Origin: GCA-2732755 sp965228265
Lineage (GTDB): Bacteria; Planctomycetota; Phycisphaerae; Phycisphaerales; UBA1924
Length of the DNA: 64,000 nt
NCBI GenBank assembly: GCA_965228265.1
Contig: OZ245804.1
Span: forward strand, 930,001-994,000
Direction: 5' to 3'
The notes under the pieces are model-generated. The model did no database searches and had not been told where the DNA came from. It was given only the letters and a program-made list of their open reading frames with translations. The position numbers and the translations under genes were made by a program. Shown in pieces: positions 8,261 to 17,214 of this stretch; within the stretch, counting starts at the first letter, position 1, and every line of letters starts with the position of its first letter.

Positions 8261-9670
8261 TCAGCCCCGGGCCGTGGCACCGATCGAAACCGTCACCGGC
8301 ACGTGCGAGGGACGCACCCTCGCCTCAAACTCGCCCCGGAACTTGTTCATGATCGTCCGAAGCGACCAGTTGTTCCCGTCAGCCAGGCCGCAGATCGTCG
8401 TGCCCGGCATCGAGCCCATGCTCGTCCCGATCTCGAGCGCCAGATCCAGGTCCTTCGTCCTTGCATCGCCCTCTTCGATCCGGCACATGAGCTGATACAG
8501 CCAACCCGAGCCCTCGCGGCAGGGCGTGCACTGCCCGCAGCTCTCGTGCTTGAAGAACCGCGCCACGTTCCGAGCCACCGCGACCATGTCCGTGTCCTCG
8601 TCGAACACCGTCGGGCAAGCCGTCCCGAGACCCAGCACGTTGTACTTGCGTCCGATATCGAAATCGAGCTCCGCCTCGTACTGGTCGGTCCCAAGGATGC
8701 CCATCGACACCCCGCCCGGGATCGCAGCCTTGAACTTCTTTCCGCCGCGCATCCCGCCGCAGTAGTCCTCCACGAACGTGCGCAAGGGAATGCCCAGCTC
8801 AAACTCGTACACGCCCGGTCGCTCGACGTGCCCGGACATGCCCATCAGCTTCGTGCCAAAGCTCGGAGGCCCACCGATCGTGCTCTCGATGCCCTGACCC
8901 ATGAACCACTGCGCACCGTTCTCGATGATCGTCGGCAGGTGCGCCAGCGTCTCGACGTTGTTGATGATCGTCGGCTTGCCGAACAGACCCTTGAGCGCCG
9001 GGAAGGGCGGCTTGATCCGGGGCCAGCCCCGCTTGCCCTCGAGCGCCTCGAGCAGCGCCGTCTCCTCGCCACAGATGTACGCCCCCGCCCCGCGGTGCAC
9101 ATAGCAATCGACGCGGAACTTCTCCCCGCCCGTGTTGTCGTCCGAGTTGATCAGGCCCTTGTCGCCGAAAATCCCGTTCTCGTACGCCTCTTTGATGGCG
9201 TTCTCGAGCACCTTGGCCTGGTGGTGGTACTCGCCCCGGATAAAGATGTACGCCTTGTTGAGACCGCACGCGTAGCAGCAGATCGCGATGCCCTCGAGCA
9301 CCGCGTGCGGGTCGAAGTCCATCAAGAGGCGGTCCTTGAAGGTGCCCGGCTCCGACTCGTCCGCGTTGATCGCCAGGTATCGCTCGGCTCCCTCGTCGCC
9401 CGGCTTCTTGCCCTCGGGGATCGGGGGAAGGAACGTCCACTTCAGCCCCGTCGGGAAGCCCGCGCCGCCCCGGCCTCGGAGCATCGAGGTCTTGACCTCA
9501 TTGGTCACATCCGCCGGCTTCATCGTCAGGGCCTTGCGGAGCCCCTGGTACCCCCCGGTCTTGACGTACTCGTCATACCCGACGATGTGGCGGTCCTTGA
9601 AGTCTCCGTAGGGAGGCGTCGGGATCCGCTTGCAAAGAACGTGCTCGCTCAGTTTGGGCTGCCAGGCCAT
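8261..9670 (-). CDS. nuoF: NADH-quinone oxidoreductase subunit F
   Basis: NuoF is the NADH- and FMN-binding subunit of respiratory complex I. Visible are the NADH loop GRGGAGFPTGLKW, the FMN region with RGEYHH and AYICGEETALLEALEGKRG, and the 4Fe-4S motif ESCGQCTPCREG near the C-terminus. The frame stays open upstream to 9907, but the start at 9670 (MAWQPKL, 469 residues) fits the family length and has GGAG 8 nt upstream; a start at 9676 is also possible. NuoE and nuoD are on the same strand but 6.2 and 12.7 kb away. No other nuo gene is adjacent. Confidence 0.95.
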   Translation of the reverse strand: MAWQPKLSEHVLCKRIPTPPYGDFKDRHIVGYDEYVKTGGYQGLRKALTMKPADVTNEVKTSMLRGRGGAGFPTGLKWTFLPPIPEGKKPGDEGAERYLAINADESEPGTFKDRLLMDFDPHAVLEGIAICCYACGLNKAYIFIRGEYHHQAKVLENAIKEAYENGIFGDKGLINSDDNTGGEKFRVDCYVHRGAGAYICGEETALLEALEGKRGWPRIKPPFPALKGLFGKPTIINNVETLAHLPTIIENGAQWFMGQGIESTIGGPPSFGTKLMGMSGHVERPGVYEFELGIPLRTFVEDYCGGMRGGKKFKAAIPGGVSMGILGTDQYEAELDFDIGRKYNVLGLGTACPTVFDEDTDMVAVARNVARFFKHESCGQCTPCREGSGWLYQLMCRIEEGDARTKDLDLALEIGTSMGSMPGTTICGLADGNNWSLRTIMNKFRGEFEARVRPSHVPVTVSIGATARG

Positions 9671-9923
9671 GGTCATCGCTCCGCCGCCCCCGGCAAGTGG
9701 GGCTCTGGGGGTCTTCTCGGGCCAGATACTAGCGTCACCGAGCCTCCCCGCAGCCCGACCACCACCCTTATCGCCCCCTCGCGCGTTCGGTATCGGCCCC
9801 GGGCCCGCGGACAACATCCCCCGCAGAGCAGGCCGATGCGTGCTTTGGCTGGCAATCGGCGTCAATGGGTGTTTATTGCCCCAAGGGACCGCGCGTCCCG
9901 TGCGCACAACAGGGGATCAATAG

Positions 9924-11546
9924 ATGCTGCGATCGACGACGACTGTCGCTCTGGCGACCGGTCTGGCATTGGCTGCCGGTGCTCAGGAATACCGAACCAT
10001 CGACGGCTCCGGGAACAACCTCACCAACCCGACCATGGGGTCGGTCGGCTCGCTCCTGCTCCGCGAAGCCAGCGGCGCGACCTACAGCGACGGCCTCGGC
10101 TCCATGATGCCACGCCCATCGGCTCGCCAGATCTCAAACACCTTCGGCACGCAGTCGGCTCCCCTGGGCAACCAGATGGACCTCTCCAGCATGTTCTGGC
10201 AGTGGGGGCAGTTCATCGACCACGACTTCGCGCTCGTCGGCACCAACGCGGCCGACCCCGCCAGCATCGCCGTCCCCGCGGGCGATCCCTGGTTCGACCC
10301 CACCAACTCGGGCACCGCCACCATCCACTTCAACCGCTCACTCTACGTCGACGGCGTCACCGGACCGCGACAGCACGCCAACGAGATCACGCACTACCTC
10401 GACGGGTCCATGGTCTACGGCTCGGACGACCTCAGGGCCTCAACGCTCCGCGAACACACAGGCGGACGACTGCTCATGTCAGCAGACGGCATGATGCCCA
10501 AGAACACCTTCGGCCTGCCCAACGCCAACGACATCGGCGCCCCGGACGAATCCCTCTTCCTGGGTGGCGACATCCGTGCCAACGAACAGGTCGGCCTCAC
10601 CGCCATGCACACCCTCTTCGTCCGCGAGCACAACCGCTGGGCCGACACCCTGAGCGCACAGAACCCGGGCTGGGACGACGAAACTGTCTACCAGACCGCG
10701 CGCAAGATCGTCGGCGCCGAGATCCAGAAGATCACCTACGCAGACTGGCTCCCCTCCATGATGGGCGGCACCCTCAGCGCGTACACCGGCTACGACGAAG
10801 CCGTCGATCCGTCCATGTCCGCCGCCTTCAGCACCGCTGCCTACCGCTTCGGTCACACCATGCTCAACGAAGAGCTCCTGCTGATGGGCCCGCAGGGTCA
10901 GGACCACGGCTCGTACGACATGCACGAGTCCTTCTTCAACCCCGACCTCATCACGCCCGAGGGCAAGATGGACGACCTCCTGCGAGGCCTCGCCTGGCAG
11001 GAAGCCAACGAGATCGACACGCAGGTCATCGACGACGTCCGCAACATGCTCTTTGGCCCTCCCGGCTCGGGCGGGCTCGATTTGCTGGCCATCAACCTCC
11101 AGCGCGGCCGCGACCACGGCATCGCCGACTACAACACCATGCGCCAGGACTTCGGACTCCCGGCCGTCGACAGCTTCGACGACATCACCAGCGATACAAC
11201 CCTGGCCGCCTCACTCGAAGCGACCTTCGGCGACATCGACAACATCGACGCCTGGATCGGCCTCATGGCCGAGGACCACGCCCCCGGGGCCGCCGTCGGC
11301 GAGACGCTCATGGCGATCTTCACCGACCAGTTCACCCGCCTCCGCGACGGCGACCGGTTCTTCTACCTGAACGACGCCGACCTGCTCCCGTGGCTGAGCG
11401 AGATCGAGAACACCGATCTCGCCGACATCATCGCGTACAACTCAGACGCCTCGCTCTCGGGCAACGTCTTCGTCGTGCCCGCGCCGGCCTCGCTGGCCCT
11501 GCTCGGCCTGGCGGGTGTTGGAGCGGTTCGTCGGCGTCGAGACTGA
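9924..11546 (+). CDS. Secreted animal-type heme peroxidase with PEP-CTERM-like tail
   Basis: A 540-residue exported protein with a signal peptide (MLRSTTTVALATGLALAAGAQ) and the fold of animal heme peroxidases (myeloperoxidase/peroxinectin type). Signatures seen are the distal-side WGQFIDHDFALV, REHNRWAD, the proximal helix AAYRFGHTMLNEE and LQRGRDHGIADYN. The last ~23 residues, VPAPASLALLGLAGVGAVRRRRD, are a PEP-CTERM-like sorting tail: short Pro motif, hydrophobic helix, basic end. The protein therefore probably acts in the envelope or is released after exosortase processing. Start at 9924 has GGGGA 8 nt upstream. It diverges from nuoF across a 253-nt gap. Confidence 0.92.
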   Translation: MLRSTTTVALATGLALAAGAQEYRTIDGSGNNLTNPTMGSVGSLLLREASGATYSDGLGSMMPRPSARQISNTFGTQSAPLGNQMDLSSMFWQWGQFIDHDFALVGTNAADPASIAVPAGDPWFDPTNSGTATIHFNRSLYVDGVTGPRQHANEITHYLDGSMVYGSDDLRASTLREHTGGRLLMSADGMMPKNTFGLPNANDIGAPDESLFLGGDIRANEQVGLTAMHTLFVREHNRWADTLSAQNPGWDDETVYQTARKIVGAEIQKITYADWLPSMMGGTLSAYTGYDEAVDPSMSAAFSTAAYRFGHTMLNEELLLMGPQGQDHGSYDMHESFFNPDLITPEGKMDDLLRGLAWQEANEIDTQVIDDVRNMLFGPPGSGGLDLLAINLQRGRDHGIADYNTMRQDFGLPAVDSFDDITSDTTLAASLEATFGDIDNIDAWIGLMAEDHAPGAAVGETLMAIFTDQFTRLRDGDRFFYLNDADLLPWLSEIENTDLADIIAYNSDASLSGNVFVVPAPASLALLGLAGVGAVRRRRD

Positions 11547-11620
11547 GAACAAGTCCGACCGAATCCGAATGAGCTTCCATACCATGCAAGACACATGCAT
11601 GACTGCGGGAGGACTCTGAT

Positions 11621-12409
11621 ATGAGCGCGGACATCATCGACTACAAAATCATCGGCGACGACATGCAGGCCGTGATCATCACGCTCGACCCCAGTGAAGC
11701 GGTCGTGGCCGAGGCCGGCGCGATGATGTATCTCGACCCCGACATCGAGATGGCGACCCAGCTCTCGATGAAATCGGGCGGCACGGGCGGCGTTTTCGGC
11801 AAGCTCTTCGAAGCGGGCAAACGCGTCGTCACGGGCGAGTCCTTCTTCATCACCTACTTCGCCAACCACGGCAACGTCCGGCGGGACTGCGCGTTCGCCG
11901 CACCCTTCCCCGGGCACGTCATCCCGATTGAGCTCGCCGACCACCAGGGCGAACTCGTCTGCCAGAAAGACTCCTTCCTCGTCGCGGCCCGCGGCGTCGA
12001 GATCGGCATCGCCTTCCAGAAAAAGCTCGGCGTCGGCCTCTTCGGCGGCGAGGGCTTTATCCTCCAGCGACTCAGCTCGCCCTCGGGCAATGGTCAGGCC
12101 TTCCTCCATGCCGGCGGCACCATCATCAGGCGCGAACTCGCCGCGGGCGAAACACTCCGCGTGGATACGGGCTGCCTCGTCGCCTTCGAGAAATCCGTCA
12201 GCTACGACATCCAATGGGTCAAGGGCATCAAGAACAAGCTCTTCGGCGGCGAGGGCCTCTTCTACGCCGCCATGACCGGCCCGGGCACCATCTGGCTCCA
12301 GACCCTCCCGTTCAGCCGATTCGCCGACCGCGTCATCGTCGCCAGCCGCGCGAACAAAGGCGAAGGCTCGGTTCTCGGCGGCGTCTTCGACATGATCGAC
12401 GGTTCGTGA
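11621..12409 (+). CDS. AIM24/TIGR00266 family protein
   Basis: The 262-residue protein belongs to the AIM24-like beta-helix family found in bacteria, archaea and mitochondria. It has the typical internally repeated pattern: AVVAEAGAMMYLDPDIEM, TGESFFITYFAN, LVAARGVEIGIAF and a final FSRFADRVIVASR. Glycine-rich turns such as KLFGGEGLF occur twice. No catalytic residues are known for the family, whose biochemical role is undefined. A strong ribosome binding site (GGAGG, 8 nt) precedes ATG. The gene follows the peroxidase by 74 nt and may share its transcript. Confidence 0.88.
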   Translation: MSADIIDYKIIGDDMQAVIITLDPSEAVVAEAGAMMYLDPDIEMATQLSMKSGGTGGVFGKLFEAGKRVVTGESFFITYFANHGNVRRDCAFAAPFPGHVIPIELADHQGELVCQKDSFLVAARGVEIGIAFQKKLGVGLFGGEGFILQRLSSPSGNGQAFLHAGGTIIRRELAAGETLRVDTGCLVAFEKSVSYDIQWVKGIKNKLFGGEGLFYAAMTGPGTIWLQTLPFSRFADRVIVASRANKGEGSVLGGVFDMIDGS

Positions 12410-12448
12410 ACCGCCCCGATCATCAAGACGCAACAACGTCGTGAATGG

Positions 12449-13723
12449 TCAGGGGCAGCCGTTGTTGTAATTCATGACCCACGAGCTGAAATCCGCAGGG
12501 CTGAGCATCCCGTCGAAGTTCTGATCGGCCGGGCAGCTCGGGGTCGGGCTCCCGCGGACCGCGAGGATCGCCTCGTTGCTCGTCTGCATCTCGCCAGCGC
12601 TGTTCGTGACCAGGCACGAGTACAGAGCGGTGTCGCCCGATTCTGCGGGGATGAAGGTGATCTTGCTCGTGTTTGTGCCGCCGACTCTGCCGTCGTCTGC
12701 GATCGCGACGCCGTCCTTGAGCCATTGGTAGACGGCCTGATCATCGAACGAGCCGACTTCGAGCACCGCGGCATCGCCCGCGTCGACGATCAGTGCTTCG
12801 GGGTGCGATACGACCGGATCAATGAAGTACTCGATGTCCATCACGGACAGTCCGTTGGGTCTTGTTTCGTACGTGCCCGTTGTGATGTCGTAGACCCGCG
12901 TCTCGACGCTTGATGGGTTGGCGGCGTCCTGCCTGGTCACCATGATCGTGGTGCCGATGACACCAACCCCGACGAACTGATCGAGATATTCGATCGATGG
13001 TGTGAGGTTGCCGATGATCGCTTCCGCGCCGCCGAAGGTGTTCGTCGAACGGACTACGACGGATACAAAACCTGTTGTGCCTGTTCCGTATTCGGTCCAG
13101 ACGAAGTCGCCCGTGACGGGGTCGATGGCGATGTCCCACACGTTCGCAGCCACAATATCAAAGTTGGTCGGGGTGGCAGCGGGATCGAGCGGACCCGAGA
13201 ACAGCTCGTTCTGCAAGGTGTTGAATCCGAGATACACGCCTCGTTCAAAGTCGATCTCGAGCGCTCTGGGCTCGGGGACGTTGTCGGCGACGACCGTCGC
13301 GGTTCCGCCGCCTTGTGGGCCCACGCCTTTGATCTGTCCGCCTTCCCACCAGTAGATCTCGCCTGTCTCCGGATCGACATCGACCTGCGACGCGTCGGCG
13401 CCGAGCCCGGTGAGGAGCACGCTGGTGCTTCCGGGGTCGAAGGTCTCATCGACCGAACCGAGGCTCCGATCGCCGTTGACGTCGGCGATGAACACGACGC
13501 GTTGTCTTGGGATGTCCCACTCGACGCCGTGGAATCCATTGAAGTTGGGGTTGTCGAGTTCGAACAGGGTGAACGTGCCGTCGGTTTCCAGCGAAGCCAG
13601 GAATGGCGACGTGGTGATCGCTGTAAGCGACCCGTACGCCCGGCCGGCGTGGAAGGGCGACTGGGCGTACGCCGGCACCAAAATCAGGGTCGACGCGACA
13701 ACCCAAGCGAGTAGACGCAGCAT
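12449..13723 (-). CDS. Secreted YWTD-like/Ig-like protein with GC-type dockerin tail
   Basis: The start at 13723 (MLRLLAWVVASTLILVPAYAQS, signal peptide) is chosen over upstream in-frame codons because GGAGAGGAGAG lies just before it. The 424-residue product has repeated propeller-like strands (VDVDPETGEIYWWEGGQ, IAIDPVTGDFVWTEYG) typical of YWTD-style repeats. An Ig-like domain follows (YQWLKDGVAIADDGR ... DTALYSCLVTNSAGE), and then the tail SCPADQNFDGMLSPADFSSW ending NNGCP. This tail is the GC-type dockerin of Phycisphaerae, presumed to be a surface-sorting or anchoring module. The ligand and role are unknown. It converges on the AIM24-like gene. Confidence 0.82.
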   Translation of the reverse strand: MLRLLAWVVASTLILVPAYAQSPFHAGRAYGSLTAITTSPFLASLETDGTFTLFELDNPNFNGFHGVEWDIPRQRVVFIADVNGDRSLGSVDETFDPGSTSVLLTGLGADASQVDVDPETGEIYWWEGGQIKGVGPQGGGTATVVADNVPEPRALEIDFERGVYLGFNTLQNELFSGPLDPAATPTNFDIVAANVWDIAIDPVTGDFVWTEYGTGTTGFVSVVVRSTNTFGGAEAIIGNLTPSIEYLDQFVGVGVIGTTIMVTRQDAANPSSVETRVYDITTGTYETRPNGLSVMDIEYFIDPVVSHPEALIVDAGDAAVLEVGSFDDQAVYQWLKDGVAIADDGRVGGTNTSKITFIPAESGDTALYSCLVTNSAGEMQTSNEAILAVRGSPTPSCPADQNFDGMLSPADFSSWVMNYNNGCP

Positions 13724-13908
13724 GGCTCTCTCCTCTCCTCGATTCTCTCCAAAATCGTTGTCAGCCCAGCCTACAGGACCCCGCCGCACACGAGAACCCA
13801 CAACAAAAGGATTGACAGCCAATAACCCATGCGGACCACCCGTTTGGCCGATAGCCTCCGTGAAACCCTGCGCACGCGGGGACGAACGAGCGACCCACGG
13901 AGCACCGC

Positions 13909-15177
13909 ATGCGCGCCCTGATCCTGGCTGACAGCTGCAACCCCGAATGGCCTAGTCTCCCCATCGTGGGCTACAAGGCCGCGCTCGCGCTCGCCGAGGT
14001 CTGCGACGTCACCGTCGCCACGCACGTCCGAAACCGTGAGAACATCGAGAAGCACGGCTTCGGCAAGGCCGAGGTCGTCTACCTCGACAACGAGTACATC
14101 GCCAAGCCCATGTACAAGGCCAGCACCATCATCCGCGGCGGCAAGTCCGTCGCATGGACCGCCGGCATCGCGATGAGCTATCTCCCCTACATCGCCTTCG
14201 AGCGTCAGGCCTGGAAACACCTCGGCAAACGCATCCGAGACAAAGAGTTCGATGTTGTTCACCGCATCACGCCCATGTCGCCCACGCTCCCAAGCTGGAT
14301 CGCCGGCCGGGGCGATGTGCCCTTCGTCCTCGGGCCGCTCAACGGCGGGCTCAAGTGGCCCCCGGAGTTCAAGGCCGAGCTGGCGCGCGAACGCGAGTGG
14401 CTCACCTACATCCGCGGCGCCTACCGCCACCTGCCCTTCCTCAAACGCACCTACAAGAAATCCGCCTGCATCCTCGCCGGCTTCAAGCACACCATGAACG
14501 ACATCCCCCAGTGGTGCCACGACCGCGTCGTGCTCCTGCCCGAGGTCGGCGTCGACCCGAGCGTCTTCCAGTCGCGCACACCCTCAAACTCCGAGCGTCT
14601 TACGTTCGTTTTCGTCGGACGCCTCGTGCCCTACAAGTGCGCCGATGTCGCTATCCGCGCCTTCGCCCAGAGCGAAGACCTCCGCAAGCACCGCCTGCTC
14701 ATCATCGGTGACGGCCCCGACCGCCCCATGCTCGAAGCGCTCATCCGCGAACATAAGCTCGAAGACACCGTCGAGCTCGCAGGCTGGGTCGATCAGAAAG
14801 AAGTCGGCAACCTCCTGCGCTCGGCCGACGTCTTTGTGTTCCCGTCGATCCGCGAGCTCGGCGCGGGCGTCGTCGTCGAGGCGATGGCCGCCGGCCTGCC
14901 GAGTGTCGTCGTCGACTACGGCGGCCCTGGCGGGCTCATCACCGACGAGTGCGGCCGCAAGGTCCAGCTCGGCACCAAAGACCAGATCGCCCAGGCGATG
15001 CGCATCCACCTCGACCAACTGGCGCACGACAAAGACCTGCGCGAGAACCTCGGGGCCGCTGCGCGCAAGCGCGTCGAAGACCACCTCACCTGGCAGGCCA
15101 AGGCCCGCCAGACACTCGATATCTACGAGTGGGTCACTGGTCAGCGGCGCGAAAAACCCGAGTTCGCGGTGCAGTAG
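13909..15177 (+). CDS. Glycosyltransferase family 4
   Basis: A 422-residue GT-B glycosyltransferase. The N-terminal acceptor half starts MRALILADSCNPEWPSLP. The donor half has the GT4 landmarks FVFVGRLVPYKCADVAIRAF, LLIIGDGPDRPMLEALI, and the E-x7-E site in FPSIRELGAGVVVEAMAAGLPSVVVDYGGPGG. Such enzymes build cell-surface or exopolysaccharide using nucleotide sugars. Start has GGAG 7 nt upstream. It stands alone, diverging from the Ig/dockerin gene, so its pathway is unclear. Confidence 0.9.
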   Translation: MRALILADSCNPEWPSLPIVGYKAALALAEVCDVTVATHVRNRENIEKHGFGKAEVVYLDNEYIAKPMYKASTIIRGGKSVAWTAGIAMSYLPYIAFERQAWKHLGKRIRDKEFDVVHRITPMSPTLPSWIAGRGDVPFVLGPLNGGLKWPPEFKAELAREREWLTYIRGAYRHLPFLKRTYKKSACILAGFKHTMNDIPQWCHDRVVLLPEVGVDPSVFQSRTPSNSERLTFVFVGRLVPYKCADVAIRAFAQSEDLRKHRLLIIGDGPDRPMLEALIREHKLEDTVELAGWVDQKEVGNLLRSADVFVFPSIRELGAGVVVEAMAAGLPSVVVDYGGPGGLITDECGRKVQLGTKDQIAQAMRIHLDQLAHDKDLRENLGAAARKRVEDHLTWQAKARQTLDIYEWVTGQRREKPEFAVQ

Positions 15178-15302
15178 ACCGGCTCTCGGTCAGAATGAAC
15201 GAACAATCATCCTCTGCTCATAGCGCATTCACCGCGCCGGCCCATGATCTTCTTGGTTCAAGCGTGCACCACAACCAGCACGCGCATCACAAGGAGACCA
15301 CA

Positions 15303-15506
15303 ATGAACAGGGACCAGCTGCAAGGCAAATGGAAACAGTTCAAGGGCCGCGCCCAGGAGAAGTGGGGCAGGCTCACGAACGATGACCTCGACGTCATCGA
15401 CGGCAAGGCCGATCAGCTCGCGGGCAAAATCCAGGAGCGCTACGGCAAAACCCGTGAAGAAGCAGAAAAAGAAGTGGACGAATTCTGCCACTCCTGCAAC
15501 TGCTGA
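15303..15506 (+). CDS. CsbD family stress-response protein
   Basis: A 67-residue protein with the CsbD pattern: MNRDQLQGKWKQFKGRAQEKWGRL, DDLDVIDGKADQLAGKIQERYG and REEAEKEVDEF. CsbD proteins are small, hydrophilic and helical, and are induced by general stress, with unknown biochemistry. AAGGAG sits 7 nt before ATG. The C-terminus ends CHSCNC, a cysteine cluster not usual for the family, which could bind metal or form disulfides. Confidence 0.92.
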   Translation: MNRDQLQGKWKQFKGRAQEKWGRLTNDDLDVIDGKADQLAGKIQERYGKTREEAEKEVDEFCHSCNC

Positions 15507-15597
15507 TCACGTATCGGTTGCTCTGCAACCACGCTTCCTCTGTTGAAGACGCGGGTGAGATGCTGCTCGGCGAAGGACCGCCACGCATTGCAGCAAC

Positions 15598-15804
15598 TCA
15601 CCCGTCTTCATTTTTGATTTCGATTTCCTCGATCGTCGTCCGCCGGAGCGTCACCTTCCCGGTGGGCGTGTCGCGCTCCTCGGTCTCGACGGTGCGCTTC
15701 ACCTCGTGCTTCTCTGCACCCTCAGCCGGCGCCTTGAGCGCGCGCCAGATCTCCCCGGTGAACTTCCCAAGGCTCCGCGAGATGCTCTCTTTCTTGTTGC
15801 TCAT
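15598..15804 (-). CDS. Small charged protein of unknown function
   Basis: A 68-residue, Lys/Glu-rich protein (MSNKKESISRSLGKFTGEIW ... TIEEIEIKNEDG) without signal peptide or membrane segment. A good ribosome binding site (GGAGG at 15814-15818, spacing 9 nt) supports the start; this site is the edge of a dispersed hairpin repeat. It follows nuoE by about 110 nt. I do not recognise the family. Codon usage and composition look native. Confidence 0.6.
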   Translation of the reverse strand: MSNKKESISRSLGKFTGEIWRALKAPAEGAEKHEVKRTVETEERDTPTGKVTLRRTTIEEIEIKNEDG

Positions 15805-15813
15805 GAGGCTCTT

Positions 15814-15866
15814 CCTCCCTCTCCCTCGGGGGAGAGGGTGCCGAGCAAAGCGAGGCGGGTGAGGGC
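15814..15866. repeat. Dispersed hairpin repeat, family D1
   Basis: CCCTCTCCC (15817-15825) and GGGAGAGGG (15830-15838) form a hairpin, followed by GCCGAGCAAAGCGAGGCGGGTGAGGG. Close relatives occur at 21112-21165, 43321-43358 and 53259-53298. Confidence 0.85.
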
Positions 15867-15884
15867 CTTCCTCTACTTCCGTGC

Positions 15885-15903
15885 CACGGCTGTGTCAGCC
15901 GTG
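15885..15903. repeat. Hairpin repeat, family B (short form)
   Basis: CACGGCTG (15885-15892) and CAGCCGTG (15896-15903) form an 8-bp hairpin just after the nuoE stop. It is a one-pair-shorter version of the CACGGCTTG/CAAGCCGTG hairpins at 22261 and 49891. Confidence 0.8.
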
Positions 15904-15916
15904 CTCTTGGCCTCGA

Positions 15917-16459
15917 TCAGTGCCCGTGCTTCTGCTGCCGAGCCTCGTCGATCAATCCCGGGATCTCTTCGGGCTTGACGAACTCGTGCAGCGTCTCGTC
16001 GACGAGCACCGCCGGCGCCCCGCCGCACGCGCCCAGGCACTCCAGCTCGATCAGCGTGAAGGCGTTGTCCTCGGTCGTCTCGCCGACGTCGATGCCCAGC
16101 TTGTTCTTGCACGCCTGGGTCACCTCGCCCTGCCCGCAGAACTCGCACGCGATCGATCGGCACACGGCCACGACGTGCTCGCCCTTGGGGTGCGTCCAAT
16201 ATTCCTCGTAGAACGTCACCGTGTCGATCACGTCGCTCGGCTGGATCTCGAGGAACTCGGCCACCTCCAGCATCGCCTGGTGAGGGATCCAGCCGTAAGT
16301 GTGCTGGATCTCGTGCAGCGTCGGGAGCAGCGCGCCGAGCGTCGTCTCGTACCGCGGCAGGATCTCGTCCTTCAGATGCTTCCGCATCGCGTCCGTCAGG
16401 TACGGCTCGGCCCGCTTCTCGACCGTCGCGCCGGCGCTGTTCTTCGTGATCCAAGCCAT
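15917..16459 (-). CDS. nuoE: NADH-quinone oxidoreductase subunit E
   Basis: NuoE is the thioredoxin-like subunit that carries the 2Fe-2S cluster N1a next to NuoF. The four ligands appear as CRSIAC (C-x4-C) and CLGAC (C-x3-C), with the helical N-terminus LLPTLHEIQHTYGWIPHQAM typical of the family. Length is 180 residues. GAGGAG lies 9 nt upstream of ATG. It follows three secreted or lipoprotein genes by only 34 nt, so it may be read from their transcript and not from a nuo operon; nuoF and nuoD are each more than 5 kb away. Confidence 0.95.
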   Translation of the reverse strand: MAWITKNSAGATVEKRAEPYLTDAMRKHLKDEILPRYETTLGALLPTLHEIQHTYGWIPHQAMLEVAEFLEIQPSDVIDTVTFYEEYWTHPKGEHVVAVCRSIACEFCGQGEVTQACKNKLGIDVGETTEDNAFTLIELECLGACGGAPAVLVDETLHEFVKPEEIPGLIDEARQQKHGH

Positions 16460-16493
16460 ACAAACGACTCCTCAATCAGGGTCCGACAGGATG

Positions 16494-17198
16494 CTAGCGG
16501 CCTGAATCATCCTCGGCGTAGATCGACTCGATCGGGTGCTTCCCGGGGCTCATCTGACGCCCGTCGAGCGCCGAATGCCCGACCAGAGGCCCGCTGAACA
16601 TGTATCGGCACAGACTCCCCCGGCCGCCCTCTTCCGGCCGCTCCACCACAAGCTCGTCACCCGTGGGCAGCTCCTCTTTGAACGACCCCCAGCAGATCAC
16701 ATGCACGGGACGCCCTTTCGGGTCCGACAGCAGCACCCAGTCGCCCTTGTTCGAGAACCCCGCAAACTCGCTGGTGATCTCCATCGAGAACACCCACACG
16801 CCGAGCTTGGCGTGCTTCTCTTCCGCTGCCGCCTCGGGCGTGCCCACGTCCGAACGCGGGCTCATGCCGTGTCCATTGAACACCACGACCACCTCGCCCG
16901 GCTCGAGCGTGAACTCGGGGAACGTGAACTCCACCGCGCCCTGCCCGCCCGCATTGCGGTCGCTCAGCGTGTACCCGGTCAGCTCGATGGCCTCGTCGTG
17001 CGGGTTCATGAGTTCGACGAACTCATCGCCCGACGAATCGCGCACGCCGTCCATGTTCGCGTCGCCGCCGTCCCTCGGCACAACCGCCAAAACTTCCGTC
17101 ATCAGCGGGTGCGGGAACACGACCTTGGGCGTGTTCTCGTCCTGCTCGGGCTGAGCAAGAATCATCGCGGCTGCAACACCGATCACATGAATCAACAT
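16494..17198 (-). CDS. Exported lamin-tail-domain protein
   Basis: Start at 17198 (MLIHVIGVAAAMILAQP, signal peptide) is favoured by GGGGAGAG upstream; an in-frame extension to 17234 lacks these signals. The 234-residue protein has the lamin-tail (LTD) pattern: a strand, DEFVELMNPHDEAIELTGYTLSD, FTFPEFTLEPGEVVVVFNG and GDWVLLSDPKGRPVHVICWG. LTDs are beta-sandwiches that in bacteria occur on surface proteins and nucleases; no nuclease motif is visible here. It sits 16 nt after a small lipoprotein gene and 34 nt before nuoE. Specific role unknown. Confidence 0.75.
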   Translation of the reverse strand: MLIHVIGVAAAMILAQPEQDENTPKVVFPHPLMTEVLAVVPRDGGDANMDGVRDSSGDEFVELMNPHDEAIELTGYTLSDRNAGGQGAVEFTFPEFTLEPGEVVVVFNGHGMSPRSDVGTPEAAAEEKHAKLGVWVFSMEITSEFAGFSNKGDWVLLSDPKGRPVHVICWGSFKEELPTGDELVVERPEEGGRGSLCRYMFSGPLVGHSALDGRQMSPGKHPIESIYAEDDSGR

Positions 17199-17214
17199 CA
17201 CTCTCTCCCCACAC

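Noticed and set aside
8303..11572. Open frame of 1089 codons across nuoF and the peroxidase gene
   Set aside because: It is antisense to nuoF and out of frame in the peroxidase gene. High GC makes stop codons rare. The composition (Arg/Pro/His) is typical of a shadow frame.
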